A stretch of 58,808 bases of DNA from Endomicrobiaceae bacterium (GCA_028690485.1 JAQVBD010000005.1:6165-64972); one strand, 5' to 3'. Numbered from the stretch's first letter, positions 8,684 to 17,142 are shown. Notes: generated by a model not told the origin, from the sequence alone. Program-made: numbers and translations.

Positions 8684-10012
8684 ATGAGTTACACAAAAGA
8701 AGACATTATTAGGATTGTAAAAGAAGAAGATGTAAAGTTTATCCGTTTACAGTTTACAGATATTTTTGGGACGTTAAAGAATGTTGCTATTACATCAAGC
8801 CAAATTGAAAAAGCAATGGATAACAAATGTATGTTTGATGGTTCTTCCATCGAAGGTTTTACAAGAATAGAAGAAAGCGATATGTATCTTTATCCGGATC
8901 CAGATACTTTTGTAATTTTCCCTTGGAGACCACAAGATGGTAAAGTAGCAAGACTTATTTGTGATGTTTATACTAGTGATAAAAAACCATTTGCAGGTTG
9001 CCCAAGACAGATTCTTAAAAGGACTTTAAAGGATGCTGCTGATTTAGGATATACATTTAATGTTGGACCTGAATTAGAGTTTTTCTTATTTCTAACAGAT
9101 GACAAGGGAAAACCAACAACACAAACTCATGATGATGCCGGATATTTTGATTTAGCTCCTATAGATTTAGGTGAAAGTGCAAGAAGAGATATGTGTTTAA
9201 CTCTTGAAGCAATGGGTTTTGAAATTGAAGCTTCCCACCATGAAGTTGCAAGAGGACAACACGAAATAGATTTTAAATATGGTGATGCATTAAAAACAGC
9301 TGATAATATAAATACATTTAAACTTGTTGTAAAAACAATTGCACAGAAACATGGTCTTCATGCAACATTTATGCCAAAACCAATATTTGGAATAAATGGT
9401 TCCGGTATGCATACAAACCAATCATTATTTAAAAATGGTAAAAATGTATTTTATGATGAAACAGATAAATTACAAATTTCTCAAGAAGCTTATAGTTATA
9501 TAGCAGGTCTTTTAAAACATATAAAATCTATGTCAGCTATTTTAAATCCTTTAGTTAATTCTTATAAGAGATTAGTTCCAGGATATGAAGCACCGGTTTA
9601 TATAGCTTGGTCTGCAAGTAATAGAAGTAATTTAATAAGAATTCCAGCAGCTAGAGGTTCGTCAACAAGACTTGAACTTCGTTGCCCAGATCCAACAGCA
9701 AACCCATATTTCTTATTATCAGTATGTCTAGCAGCAGGATTGGATGGTATAAAAAACAAGTTAAAAGTTAACCAATCAACAGATAAGAATATATTTAAAA
9801 TGACACAAGAAGAAAAAGATGCAGCAGGCATTGAAAGTTTGCCACATAATTTAATTAATGCTGTTCAGGCTATGCAAAAGAGTGAACTCATCAGAAAAAC
9901 TCTTGGAGATCATGCATTTGAATTATATACTCAGGCAAAAATTAAAGAATGGGATGCTTATAGAACAAAAGTACATCAATGGGAAATTGACGAATACTTA
10001 ATAAATTATTAA
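8684..10012 (+). CDS. glnA: Glutamine synthetase, type I
   Basis: It makes glutamine from glutamate, ammonia and ATP, the entry step of nitrogen assimilation. The 442-residue length fits the GSI-alpha group of Firmicutes and Thermotoga, which lacks the adenylylation insert. No NLYDLP adenylylation site is seen. Family signatures are [10 protein letters not shown] near residue 50, GPELEFFLF near 128, [11 protein letters not shown] near 245 and the ATP-site block [13 protein letters not shown] near 320, followed by [14 protein letters not shown] strong ribosome site (GGAGGT) precedes the ATG. With no adenylylation site, control probably acts through the leader RNA and by feedback. Confidence 0.96.
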   Translation: MSYTKEDIIRIVKEEDVKFIRLQFTDIFGTLKNVAITSSQIEKAMDNKCMFDGSSIEGFTRIEESDMYLYPDPDTFVIFPWRPQDGKVARLICDVYTSDKKPFAGCPRQILKRTLKDAADLGYTFNVGPELEFFLFLTDDKGKPTTQTHDDAGYFDLAPIDLGESARRDMCLTLEAMGFEIEASHHEVARGQHEIDFKYGDALKTADNINTFKLVVKTIAQKHGLHATFMPKPIFGINGSGMHTNQSLFKNGKNVFYDETDKLQISQEAYSYIAGLLKHIKSMSAILNPLVNSYKRLVPGYEAPVYIAWSASNRSNLIRIPAARGSSTRLELRCPDPTANPYFLLSVCLAAGLDGIKNKLKVNQSTDKNIFKMTQEEKDAAGIESLPHNLINAVQAMQKSELIRKTLGDHAFELYTQAKIKEWDAYRTKVHQWEIDEYLINY

Positions 10013-10036
10013 TATATATATAGTTCTTAATAAACT

Positions 10037-10105
10037 TAGAATTTTAAATGGGCAAAGATGTCCAGAAGAGTACAAAGGTCTTCTGGACATCTTTACCATT
10101 TAAAA
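10037..10105 (+). promoter_or_regulatory. purF leader: -10 box plus AAAG-hexaloop hairpin inside a very long hairpin
   Basis: A -10 like TAGAAT (10037-10042) sits just upstream, so the RNA would start near the hairpin; no good -35 is seen. Hairpin 1 is TGGGC (10049-10053), hexaloop AAAGAT, GTCCA (10060-10064). The competing structure pairs 10054-10069 with 10079-10094 (16 perfect pairs, loop GTACAAAGG). It can extend outward by pairing TTTTAAATGG (10042-10051) with CCATTTAAAA (10096-10105). As in the glnA leader, the 5' arm of the long hairpin begins at the first base of the hexaloop. A proper T tract is lacking (only CTTTA follows the inner stem), so termination here would be weak or work differently. 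Confidence 0.6.
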
Positions 10106-10145
10106 CAATTTAGAAAAACAATTATCTTACAAAAAGAGGCTATAT

Positions 10146-11516
10146 ATGTGTGGTATATTTGGTATAGAGAATAATATTAATTCATCAACATTAGCATTTG
10201 CAGGTTTAATAACCTTGCAACATAGAGGTGAAGAGTCTGCAGGAATAACCTCAAATGGTGATGGCGATATATATAACACACATAAGTCTATGGGGTTAGT
10301 ATCTCAAATCTTTAAAGAAAAGATATTAAATACTCTTACCGGTAAAGTTTCTATAGGGCATGTAAGATACAGCACTCATTCAGAAAGCACTTTACTTAAT
10401 GCACAGCCTTTTGATTTTAACTGTATACATGGAAATATAGCCGTTGCACATAATGGCAATATAACAAATTTTGAAAAGATTAAAGATAGACTTGCTAAAA
10501 GTGGTTCTATTTTTAATCATACATCAGACACAGAGATAGTTGCTCATTTAATTGCTGAAAATACCGGAAAAACCATAGGACAAATTATAAGAAAGTCTGT
10601 ACAAAGTTTAGAAGGTGCATTTTCACTATTATTTATTCACAAAAACAAGTTAATAGGTGTCAGAGATTCTTTTGGTTTCAGACCTTTAGCATTAGGGAAA
10701 GTTGAAAATTCATATATTCTTGCCTCTGAAACAAGTGCGATAGATGCAATAGGTGGCAAGTTTATAAGGGATATTAAACCAGGTGAAATTATAGTAATTG
10801 AAAATGGCAAGATTATAGAGTCATTGCAATTGACAAAACAAACAAAAGAAAAATTATGTATTTTTGAGCAGGTATATTTTTCGAGACCAGACAGTATTCT
10901 TTGTGGAAGAAATATAAAAGATGCCAGAGTTGATATGGGTAAATATTTAGCACTACAAATGAAACACATAAAAGCTGATGTTGTTGTCCCTGTCCCAGAT
11001 ACCGGAATATTTTCTGCACAGGGTTTTTCACAAGCTTCTGGTATAGAGTTACAGATTGGTTTTATAAGAAACCATTATGTTGGTAGAAGCTTTATTAAAC
11101 CTTCACAAAAAATGAGAGAAATTACAGCAAAATTAAAGTTGTTTCCGATAAAAGATGTTATAAACGGCAAAAGAATTGTATTGATAGATGATTCTTTAGT
11201 CAGAGGAACAACAGCTCAAAAAATAGTTACAATGTTAAGAAATGTCGGTGCTAAAGAAATTCATTTGGCTTTATCGTCTCCGGCAGTAATATCGCCTTGT
11301 TTTTACGGGATAGATACACCGATTAAAAGCAAACTTATAGCATCTTTAAAATCTATAGAAGAAATTAAAAATTTCTTAAATGTTGATAGTCTTACATTCT
11401 TAAATATTGAAAATATGAAAAAAGCATGTGGAAATGGAAGACCCAATAATTTTTGTTCTGCTTGTTTTGATGGCAAATACCCGTCAAAAATAGACAAAAA
11501 GAAGTTAAATGCTTAA
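10146..11516 (+). CDS. purF: Amidophosphoribosyltransferase (glutamine PRPP amidotransferase)
   Basis: It transfers the amide nitrogen of glutamine to PRPP, the first committed step of purine synthesis. The start MCGIFGIE puts the nucleophile at Cys2 with no long propeptide. The N-terminal Ntn-hydrolase domain has LQHRGEESAGI and HNGNITN. The C-terminal phosphoribosyltransferase domain carries the PRPP loop VLIDDSLVRGTT. Cysteines in CIFEQVYFSRPDS, SPCFYGIDTP and NNFCSACFDGKYP match the four ligands of the [4Fe-4S] cluster of the Bacillus-type enzyme. The gene is not in a purine operon but lies between glnA and the amt-glnB unit, with its own structured leader, so it appears to be controlled with nitrogen supply. 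Confidence 0.93.
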   Translation: MCGIFGIENNINSSTLAFAGLITLQHRGEESAGITSNGDGDIYNTHKSMGLVSQIFKEKILNTLTGKVSIGHVRYSTHSESTLLNAQPFDFNCIHGNIAVAHNGNITNFEKIKDRLAKSGSIFNHTSDTEIVAHLIAENTGKTIGQIIRKSVQSLEGAFSLLFIHKNKLIGVRDSFGFRPLALGKVENSYILASETSAIDAIGGKFIRDIKPGEIIVIENGKIIESLQLTKQTKEKLCIFEQVYFSRPDSILCGRNIKDARVDMGKYLALQMKHIKADVVVPVPDTGIFSAQGFSQASGIELQIGFIRNHYVGRSFIKPSQKMREITAKLKLFPIKDVINGKRIVLIDDSLVRGTTAQKIVTMLRNVGAKEIHLALSSPAVISPCFYGIDTPIKSKLIASLKSIEEIKNFLNVDSLTFLNIENMKKACGNGRPNNFCSACFDGKYPSKIDKKKLNA

Positions 11517-11551
11517 GAAATAAAGTACGATCTTTGTAATATAAACATAAT

Positions 11552-11614
11552 TATAATTTTAAATATTGGACAAAGTAGCCCAAGAGATTTGTAATCTTTT
11601 GGGCTACTTTTTTT
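11552..11614 (+). promoter_or_regulatory. porin-amt-glnB leader: AAAG-hexaloop hairpin overlapping a strong intrinsic terminator
   Basis: A TATAAT -10 (11552-11557) lies just upstream, so the RNA likely begins at the hairpin. Hairpin 1 is TTGGAC (11566-11571), hexaloop AAAGTA, GCCCAA (11578-11583), with one A-C mismatch. The terminator pairs 11572-11588 with 11594-11610 (17 pairs, one G-U, loop TTGTA), followed by TTTT. The 5' arm starts exactly at the hexaloop, as in the glnA and purF leaders. The ten bases AATTTTAAAT before hairpin 1 are also shared with the purF leader. The terminator lies about 110 bases before the porin ATG and would stop the whole operon unless hairpin 1 forms. Confidence 0.7.
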
Positions 11615-11645
11615 GTACATATATTTTATTTAATGCTTTTAAAAA

Positions 11646-11691
11646 TTTTGCAAAGGAGCAAAAACATAAGGAGGTACCAAAGGTTTTTGTT
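11646..11691 (+). promoter_or_regulatory. Second AAAG-hexaloop hairpin in the porin leader
   Basis: TTTTGC (11646-11651), hexaloop AAAGGA and GCAAAA (11658-11663) make a perfect six-pair hairpin with A1 and G4. Again bases from the loop onward can pair downstream: GGAGCAAAAAC (11655-11665) with GTTTTTGTTTC near 11683-11693, enclosing a GGAGG decoy. No T tract follows. It could be the second half of a tandem ANTAR site or a separate control of translation. The real ribosome site of the porin (AAAGGAG, about 11711) lies outside. Confidence 0.45.
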
Positions 11692-11724
11692 TCAGTTGTT
11701 AAATTTTATTAAAGGAGATTTAAA

Positions 11725-12780
11725 ATGAAAAAAGGAATTTTATTTGCAGTTTTTGTCGCACTACTTTTAACTGTCACATCATCATCAATCGTAAAAGCTG
11801 AAGACCTTTCTGTTGCAAGTGTATTATCCGGCTGGAAGTTTAGCGGAGATCTTACATCATTTGCATCTTTTAAGGCAGAAGAGAGATCAACGGATTCAAA
11901 ACTCAATTTCTCTTATATGCAGTTTTATGCAGAAAAACAGATTCAAAAAGACTTGACGGTTTATTTATCTTTGGTTATAAACAATAAGGAATACAATAAT
12001 GACAAAAACAATTATGAAACAACAATGTTGGTTGATACAGCATTTTTGTCTTATGCCGTAAATGATGTTTTAAGCGTACATGTTGGTAGAGAAATTATCA
12101 ATTACGGATATGAAAACCCTATATGTATAATTGATGAGAAATTTGCAATATTACCTGCAATGTCTTCTGCTTATTTCGGCGGGTATGTTTTGAGAGGTGA
12201 CGGAGTTGGAGTTGTTGTAAGAAATTCTGTAGTTGATGTAAATGCCGCTTATATGAACATTCCTACGGATAATTCTATTAACGGTAAATCTTATTATGCA
12301 AGAGTAAGTAAAACCATAGGATCTTTGACAATAGGCGCAAATGGATTGCTTGCAAAAGGACCGGATTATTCCCTAGAAGGCGATATTTCTGCTATTCCAC
12401 CTACTTCATCTAAAGACGATACAGTATCTTACTTTGGTCCTGATATAAAGTTCCAAAATGATTTGCTTGATTTCAGAACAGAAGTGATTTTTGCAAACAG
12501 AGAAACAGAATTTACACCTGGTGCAGGCAAAGAATCTATAAACAGAATCGGATTCTATTCCCAGATTACAGTAAATCTTCTTTCTGAAAAGAAGCTGTAT
12601 GTTGGTTCAAGACTTGATTATGTTGAACCTTACACACAACCTAAGGAAATCAACAGATATCTCAGCGGTGTAGTAGGTTCTTATTTGTATGATAATGTTT
12701 TGGTAAGAGCTCAATTTAAATCAAACATTGATGAAGGCAAAGATTCTGAAGCAGGACTTATGCTGACGATTACATTTTAA
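11725..12780 (+). CDS. Outer-membrane porin-type protein in the ammonium uptake operon
   Basis: A clear signal peptide (MKKGILFAVFVALLLTV, cleavage near VKAED) is followed by about 325 residues of alternating hydrophobic strands. The last residue is Phe (TLMLTITF-like end), the outer-membrane barrel insertion signal. It resembles general porins with long loops rather than a named family. It is transcribed first in the unit with amt and glnB, 26 bases ahead of amt, and sits behind the terminator-type leader. This suggests it lets ammonium or a small nitrogen compound cross the outer membrane. Its codons look less AT-biased than those of its neighbours, consistent with high expression. The exact substrate is unknown. 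Confidence 0.75.
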   Translation: MKKGILFAVFVALLLTVTSSSIVKAEDLSVASVLSGWKFSGDLTSFASFKAEERSTDSKLNFSYMQFYAEKQIQKDLTVYLSLVINNKEYNNDKNNYETTMLVDTAFLSYAVNDVLSVHVGREIINYGYENPICIIDEKFAILPAMSSAYFGGYVLRGDGVGVVVRNSVVDVNAAYMNIPTDNSINGKSYYARVSKTIGSLTIGANGLLAKGPDYSLEGDISAIPPTSSKDDTVSYFGPDIKFQNDLLDFRTEVIFANRETEFTPGAGKESINRIGFYSQITVNLLSEKKLYVGSRLDYVEPYTQPKEINRYLSGVVGSYLYDNVLVRAQFKSNIDEGKDSEAGLMLTITF

Positions 12781-12805
12781 ATTTAATAAAATATAGGAGG
12801 ATCAA

Positions 12806-14185
12806 ATGAAAAAAGTATTATTTACAATGTTGTTTTGTTTTATTTCTCTGTTTGCATTTAATATTATACAAGCAGAAGATTTGACAGGAATTCAGGAAGA
12901 AAATGCTGTAGTTGAAACGACATCTGCAGCTTCTGTTGCTGAACCAACAGAAGCAGTAGTAACACCAGCTTCTACAATAGACACCGGAGATACAGCATTC
13001 ATGCTGGTTTGTTCAGCACTTGTTATGCTTATGACTCCAGGATTAGCTCTATTTTATGGAGGGATGGTCAGGCGAAAAAATGTTTTAGGTACAATGATGC
13101 AAAGCTTTGTAGCTTTAGGTGTAGTAACTATTGCATGGGTTATTTATGGTTATAGTTTAGCTTTTGGCCCTGATATAGGTCATTTGATAGGCAGTTTAAA
13201 ATGGGCGTTTTTAAATGGTGTCGGGCTTGATCCTAATCCTGATTATTCTGCGACAATACCTCACCAATTGTTTATGATATTTCAAATGATGTTTGCAGTT
13301 TTAACACCGGCTTTAATAACTGGTGCATTTGCAGAAAGATTTAAATTTAAATCATACCTAATCTTTTTAGTTGTTTGGTTAACTTTTGTTTATTGTCCTC
13401 TTGCTCATTGGGTATGGGGAGTTGACGGTTGGATAAGAAATCTTGGTGGACTAGATTTCGCCGGTGGACTTGTTGTTCATATAGCTTCAGGAACATCTGC
13501 ACTAGCTACAATATTAGTTATAGGAACAAGAAGAGGTTACAAAAAAGAAAATATGCCACCTCACAGTTTGCCACTTACTTTGTTAGGTACGGCGCTATTG
13601 TGGTTTGGATGGTTTGGTTTTAATGCAGGAAGTGCTTTATCTGCAGGACAATTATCAGCTTCAGCTTTTGTTGTAACACATATAGCAGCTGGTGCTGCTG
13701 TTCTTGCTTGGATGTGTGCAGAATGGTTAATAAGAGGCAAAGCTACTGTTTTGGGCGCTCTTTCTGGTGCAGTTGCAGGACTTGTTGCAATTACTCCAGG
13801 TTCAGGTTTTGTTACCCCTATATCATCTGTATTTATTGGTATAGCAGGCGGACTTGTATGCTTTTTTGCAGTAAATATGAAAGAAAAATTGGGATATGAT
13901 GATTCTTTAGATGTTGTCGGTGTCCATGGTGTTGGCGGTATGGTAGGTGCTCTTTTAACAGGTGTGTTTGCTACGACTCTTGTAAATTCTGCTGGTGCAA
14001 ACGGGAGTTTTGCATTATTAAAAATTCAGATGATCAGTGTAGTAGCAGCAATAGTATACTCTTTTATAGTTTCTTTCATTTTGCTTAAAATAATTGATAA
14101 AATGTTTGGATTAAGAGTTACAGATAAAGAAGAGCTTCAAGGTCTTGATTTATCACAACATGGCGAAAGCGGATATAGATTCTAA
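12806..14185 (+). CDS. amt: Ammonium transporter, Amt family
   Basis: It is an inner-membrane channel for ammonium. The 459 residues begin with a signal-like segment and an extracytoplasmic stretch, then eleven hydrophobic helices. Family signatures seen are FYGGMVRRKNVLGTMMQSF, HWVWGVDGW, DFAGGLVVHIASG and VVGVHGVGGMVGALLTGVFA. The two histidines of the pore are expected in the segment around CPLAHWVW and in GVHGVGG. The gene is followed 20 bases later by the PII gene, the classic amt-glnK pairing in which PII plugs the channel when nitrogen is plentiful. Confidence 0.95.
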   Translation: MKKVLFTMLFCFISLFAFNIIQAEDLTGIQEENAVVETTSAASVAEPTEAVVTPASTIDTGDTAFMLVCSALVMLMTPGLALFYGGMVRRKNVLGTMMQSFVALGVVTIAWVIYGYSLAFGPDIGHLIGSLKWAFLNGVGLDPNPDYSATIPHQLFMIFQMMFAVLTPALITGAFAERFKFKSYLIFLVVWLTFVYCPLAHWVWGVDGWIRNLGGLDFAGGLVVHIASGTSALATILVIGTRRGYKKENMPPHSLPLTLLGTALLWFGWFGFNAGSALSAGQLSASAFVVTHIAAGAAVLAWMCAEWLIRGKATVLGALSGAVAGLVAITPGSGFVTPISSVFIGIAGGLVCFFAVNMKEKLGYDDSLDVVGVHGVGGMVGALLTGVFATTLVNSAGANGSFALLKIQMISVVAAIVYSFIVSFILLKIIDKMFGLRVTDKEELQGLDLSQHGESGYRF

Positions 14186-14205
14186 TTTGAATACAGGAGG
14201 ATAAA

Positions 14206-14544
14206 ATGAAAAAGGTAAGTGCAATAATAAAACCATATATGGTAGAAGATGTTAAAAATGCTTTAAAGGCAATAGATGTCAATGGGTTAACAAAATCTAA
14301 TGTTGAAGGTTTTGGTAAACAAGGTGGGCATAAAGAAATTTACAGAAGTAAAGAATACTGTGTTCAATTTGTTGTAAAAGCAAAAATTGAAGTTATTGTA
14401 CAAGATGAAATGGTAGATAAAGTTATAGATGTAATAATAAAAACTACCAGAAGCGGAGAAATTGGTGACGGCAAAATTTTTGTTTATCCAGTAGAAAGAG
14501 TTATCAGAATCAGGACTGGGGAAGAAGGAGACAAAGCTATATAG
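14206..14544 (+). CDS. glnB: Nitrogen regulatory protein PII (GlnB/GlnK)
   Basis: This 112-residue trimeric signal protein senses ATP/ADP and 2-oxoglutarate. The T loop is VEGFGKQGGHKEIYRSKEY. Tyr51, the uridylylation site of enteric PII, is present. The B-loop TRSGEIGDGKIFVYPVERVIRIRTGEEG is highly conserved. Being directly behind amt, it most likely acts as GlnK, gating Amt. Whether it is uridylylated is unknown, as no glnD is in the window. A strong terminator follows. Confidence 0.95.
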   Translation: MKKVSAIIKPYMVEDVKNALKAIDVNGLTKSNVEGFGKQGGHKEIYRSKEYCVQFVVKAKIEVIVQDEMVDKVIDVIIKTTRSGEIGDGKIFVYPVERVIRIRTGEEGDKAI

Positions 14545-14585
14545 TATTTTGTTTATTTCTCATTTTTTAAAGTTGTATTAGATAG

Positions 14586-14652
14586 AAAAATCTCCATCTA
14601 TATGTTGTATTTAACATTTTAATATGTATAATATAGATGGAGATTTTTTTTT
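14586..14652 (+). terminator. Intrinsic terminator after glnB
   Basis: An 18-base perfect stem (14586-14603 with 14631-14648) is followed by continuing T residues to 14652. The loop is 27 bases and AT-rich. It closes the porin-amt-glnB operon. Confidence 0.85.
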
Positions 14653-14738
14653 ATATATTTTTTTGTTATAATATTAAAGTGTATAGTATATATATAGTAA
14701 ATATACTATCAAACAATTAAAAATAGCGAGATACCAAA

Positions 14739-16463
14739 ATGATAAAAACAGGTGCTGAAATATTTGTAGAAAGTTTGTTAAAAGAAAATGTTGAAGTTGT
14801 ATTTGGTATGCCTGGTGGTTCATTGCTTCCAATTTTTGATAAAATCCATGGCTCAAAACTAAAATTTATTCTTACAAGACATGAACAGGGAGCTTCACAT
14901 ATGGCAGACGGTTTTGCAAGATCTACCGGTAAAGTAGGTGTATGTCTTGCAACTTCAGGACCAGGCGCAACAAATATAGTTACAGGACTTGCAACTGCAT
15001 ATATGGATTCAGTTCCGGTTGTCGCTTTTACAGGACAAGTAGCTACATCTCTTATTGGTAATGATGCTTTTCAGGAAGCAGACACTACCGGCATTACCAG
15101 ACCTGTTACAAAACATAATTTTTTAGTTAAAGATGTAAAAGATTTAGTTACAATAATTAGACAAGCTTTTTATATAGCAAAAAGTGGCAGACCGGGACCA
15201 GTTCTGGTTGATATCCCTGTAGATGTACAAAGAGCCAGCTGTGAATTTATATGGAAAGATATTGTTAATATCCCATCATATCAACCAGTATTTAAAGGAC
15301 ATCAAGGACAAATAAAAAAAGCTATAGATGCAATAAATAAAAGTAAAAACCCTGTTTTATATATTGGTGGTGGAGTAATAAGTTCCGGTGCAGAAAAAGA
15401 AATTGAGATATTGGCTAAACAAGCTGATATTCCGGTTACTTCAACTTTGCTTGCTATGGGTGCATTTCATGGTGCAGAAAAATTAGATTTAGGTATGTTA
15501 GGTATGCATGGAACATATTGGGCAAATAAAGCTATGCAGACAAGCGACTTAATCATTTGTGTAGGTGCCAGATTTGATGACAGATGTACAGGTAAAGTAT
15601 GTGGTTTTGCTCCTAATGCTAAAATTGTTCATATAGATATTGATCCAACATCAATATCAAAAATTATCAGAGTTGATATTCCTGTTGTAGGTGATGCAAA
15701 GAATATTTTAACAGAAATTATAAAAGAAGTAACTCCTAGAGAAAATAAAAAATGGTTAGCAGAAATTGATGCTTGGAAAAAAGAAGAGCCTTTAATTTAT
15801 GACAAAACTAAAGGTTTAAAACCTCAATTTATACTTGAAAAAATATCAGAGATTACAAAAGGTGAAGCTATAGTTACTACAGAAGTTGGCCAACATCAAA
15901 TGTGGTCAGCACAATTTTATAAACCAGCAAAACCAAGAAACTTTATTACTTCCGGAGGTCTTGGAACTATGGGCTTTGGTTTTCCTGCCGGTATAGGGGC
16001 GAAAGTAGGTAACCCAAAGAAAGATGTTATCGTTGTTGCCGGTGATGGCTCTTTCCAAATGAATATACAGGAACTTACAACAGCATCCTTATATGGAATA
16101 GATGTAAAAATATTTGTACTAAATAACCAGTTTTTAGGTATGGTAAGACAGTGGCAGGAAATGTTTTATGGTAAAAGATATTCTCAGACATGTTTAAGGA
16201 AAAATAAAAATTGTCCGGCTATATGTAATTCCCCTAGCGACAAATGCCCTGTATATGTCCCAGATTTTGTAAAATTAGTTGAAGCTTATGGTGGAACAGC
16301 TCAAAGAGTTACAAAATCAAAGGATGTAGAAAATGCAATTAAAACAGCATTAGCACATAAAGGTTTTTATTTAATAGATTTTATGATAGACATAGAAGAA
16401 AATGTTCTACCAATGGTACCAGCAGGTGCTAACCTTGATGAGATAATTACGAGATTAGCATAA
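14739..16463 (+). CDS. ilvB: Acetolactate synthase large subunit with Cys-cluster insert
   Basis: It condenses two pyruvates (or pyruvate and 2-oxobutyrate) in branched-chain amino acid synthesis, using thiamine diphosphate. The N-terminal domain has MPGGSLLPIFDKI and RHEQGASHMADGFARSTGKVGV (catalytic Glu). The ThDP-binding block is GDGSFQMNIQELTTA followed by LNNQFLGMVRQWQE. The 574 residues fit the family. A short insert before VPDFVKLVEAYGG carries four cysteines, C485, C492, C496 and C503 (C-x6-C-x3-C-x6-C), suggesting a metal or Fe-S site. Similar inserts occur, as I recall, in some anaerobes. No small subunit ilvN or ilvC follows, so partners must lie elsewhere. Confidence 0.9.
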   Translation: MIKTGAEIFVESLLKENVEVVFGMPGGSLLPIFDKIHGSKLKFILTRHEQGASHMADGFARSTGKVGVCLATSGPGATNIVTGLATAYMDSVPVVAFTGQVATSLIGNDAFQEADTTGITRPVTKHNFLVKDVKDLVTIIRQAFYIAKSGRPGPVLVDIPVDVQRASCEFIWKDIVNIPSYQPVFKGHQGQIKKAIDAINKSKNPVLYIGGGVISSGAEKEIEILAKQADIPVTSTLLAMGAFHGAEKLDLGMLGMHGTYWANKAMQTSDLIICVGARFDDRCTGKVCGFAPNAKIVHIDIDPTSISKIIRVDIPVVGDAKNILTEIIKEVTPRENKKWLAEIDAWKKEEPLIYDKTKGLKPQFILEKISEITKGEAIVTTEVGQHQMWSAQFYKPAKPRNFITSGGLGTMGFGFPAGIGAKVGNPKKDVIVVAGDGSFQMNIQELTTASLYGIDVKIFVLNNQFLGMVRQWQEMFYGKRYSQTCLRKNKNCPAICNSPSDKCPVYVPDFVKLVEAYGGTAQRVTKSKDVENAIKTALAHKGFYLIDFMIDIEENVLPMVPAGANLDEIITRLA

Positions 16464-16533
16464 ATAAAAAATTTATGTCATTTTCATTTCAATATAATTA
16501 TGGCTTACTATCAAACATTGCTTTCTAAAGTAA

Positions 16534-16562
16534 TTGACATATTTGTTCAATTTGTATATAAT
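16534..16562 (+). promoter_or_regulatory. perR promoter (perfect consensus)
   Basis: TTGACA (16534-16539) and TATAAT (16557-16562) are separated by 17 bases, a full match to the housekeeping consensus. The ATG of perR is eleven bases downstream, so the leader is about five bases and translation would be leaderless-like. Confidence 0.88.
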
Positions 16563-16568
16563 ACCAAG

Positions 16569-16583
16569 TTGTAATGATTACAA
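16569..16583. promoter_or_regulatory. PerR/Fur-type box over the perR start
   Basis: TTGTAAT-G-ATTACAA is a perfect 7-1-7 inverted repeat. It differs from the Bacillus Per box consensus TTATAATNATTATAA only by one symmetrical base pair in each half. It covers the expected transcription start and the perR start codon, so bound PerR would block its own operon. Confidence 0.8.
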
Positions 16584-16972
16584 ACAAACTAAAGAAGGTA
16601 TCACTTAAGTCCACTTTTCAAAGAGAAAACATTCTTGAATATATTATATCAAGGAAAGAACATCCTACTGCAGATATGATATATCAATATATGCTGACTA
16701 TATCTCCGTGTATATCAAAAACAACTGTTTATAATACTGTCAAATCATTAAATAAAACCAATCTTATTAAATCTATAAAATTTTTAGGTAAAGATGAAAT
16801 TAGATATGATGGTACAGTTGATGCACACCACCATTTTTTATGTGAAAAATGTGGTAGAATTTATGATATTGAAATACAATGCCAACATTTTAAAAAAGAA
16901 AATATTGATGGACATAAAATAAATAATGTATATGCCTATTTTACAGGCATATGCAAAGAATGTAAAAAATAA
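16574..16972 (+). CDS. perR: Peroxide-responsive repressor, Fur family (PerR type)
   Basis: The protein has the winged-helix N-terminal half ([23 protein letters not shown]) and the metal-binding dimer domain. Structural zinc ligands are C90, C93, C127 and C130. The regulatory site matches PerR: H30, D79, H85, H87 and D98 correspond to H37, D85, H91, H93 and D104 of Bacillus PerR. The aspartate at the last position and the neighbours (rubredoxin, flavodiiron, superoxide reductase, rubrerythrin) favour PerR over Fur. It is first in the oxygen-defence operon and carries a matching box over its own start. Confidence 0.9.
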   Translation: MITNKLKKVSLKSTFQRENILEYIISRKEHPTADMIYQYMLTISPCISKTTVYNTVKSLNKTNLIKSIKFLGKDEIRYDGTVDAHHHFLCEKCGRIYDIEIQCQHFKKENIDGHKINNVYAYFTGICKECKK

Positions 16973-16983
16973 TAGGAGGAATC

Positions 16984-17142
16984 ATGGAAAAATTTATATG
17001 TACTGTATGTGGTTATGAGTATGATCCAGCAATAGGAGACCCTAATGCAGGAATACCTGCAGGAACTTCTTTTGAACAATTACCTGAAGATTGGGTTTGT
17101 CCAGTATGTGGAGTAGGCAAAGATTCTTTTGAGAAAATATAA
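16984..17142 (+). CDS. Rubredoxin
   Basis: This 52-residue protein reads [19 protein letters not shown], then a short middle, then [19 protein letters not shown]. The two CxxC knuckles bind one iron. It is a small electron carrier, most likely feeding the flavodiiron protein, superoxide reductase or rubrerythrin encoded downstream. The ribosome site AGGAGG is ideal. Its stop overlaps the start of the nifS-like gene by one base (TAATG), so translation is coupled. Confidence 0.96.
   Translation: MEKFICTVCGYEYDPAIGDPNAGIPAGTSFEQLPEDWVCPVCGVGKDSFEKI

Noticed and set aside
14680-14735. T-box or leucine attenuator upstream of ilvB
   Set aside because: No T-box consensus, leader peptide or terminator is seen; only an AT palindrome (ATAGTATAT / ATATACTAT) of unclear meaning.
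16474-16500. Terminator after ilvB (CATAAAT / ATTTATG)
   Set aside because: The stem is weak and AT-only, with no T tract, so it is not listed as a terminator.
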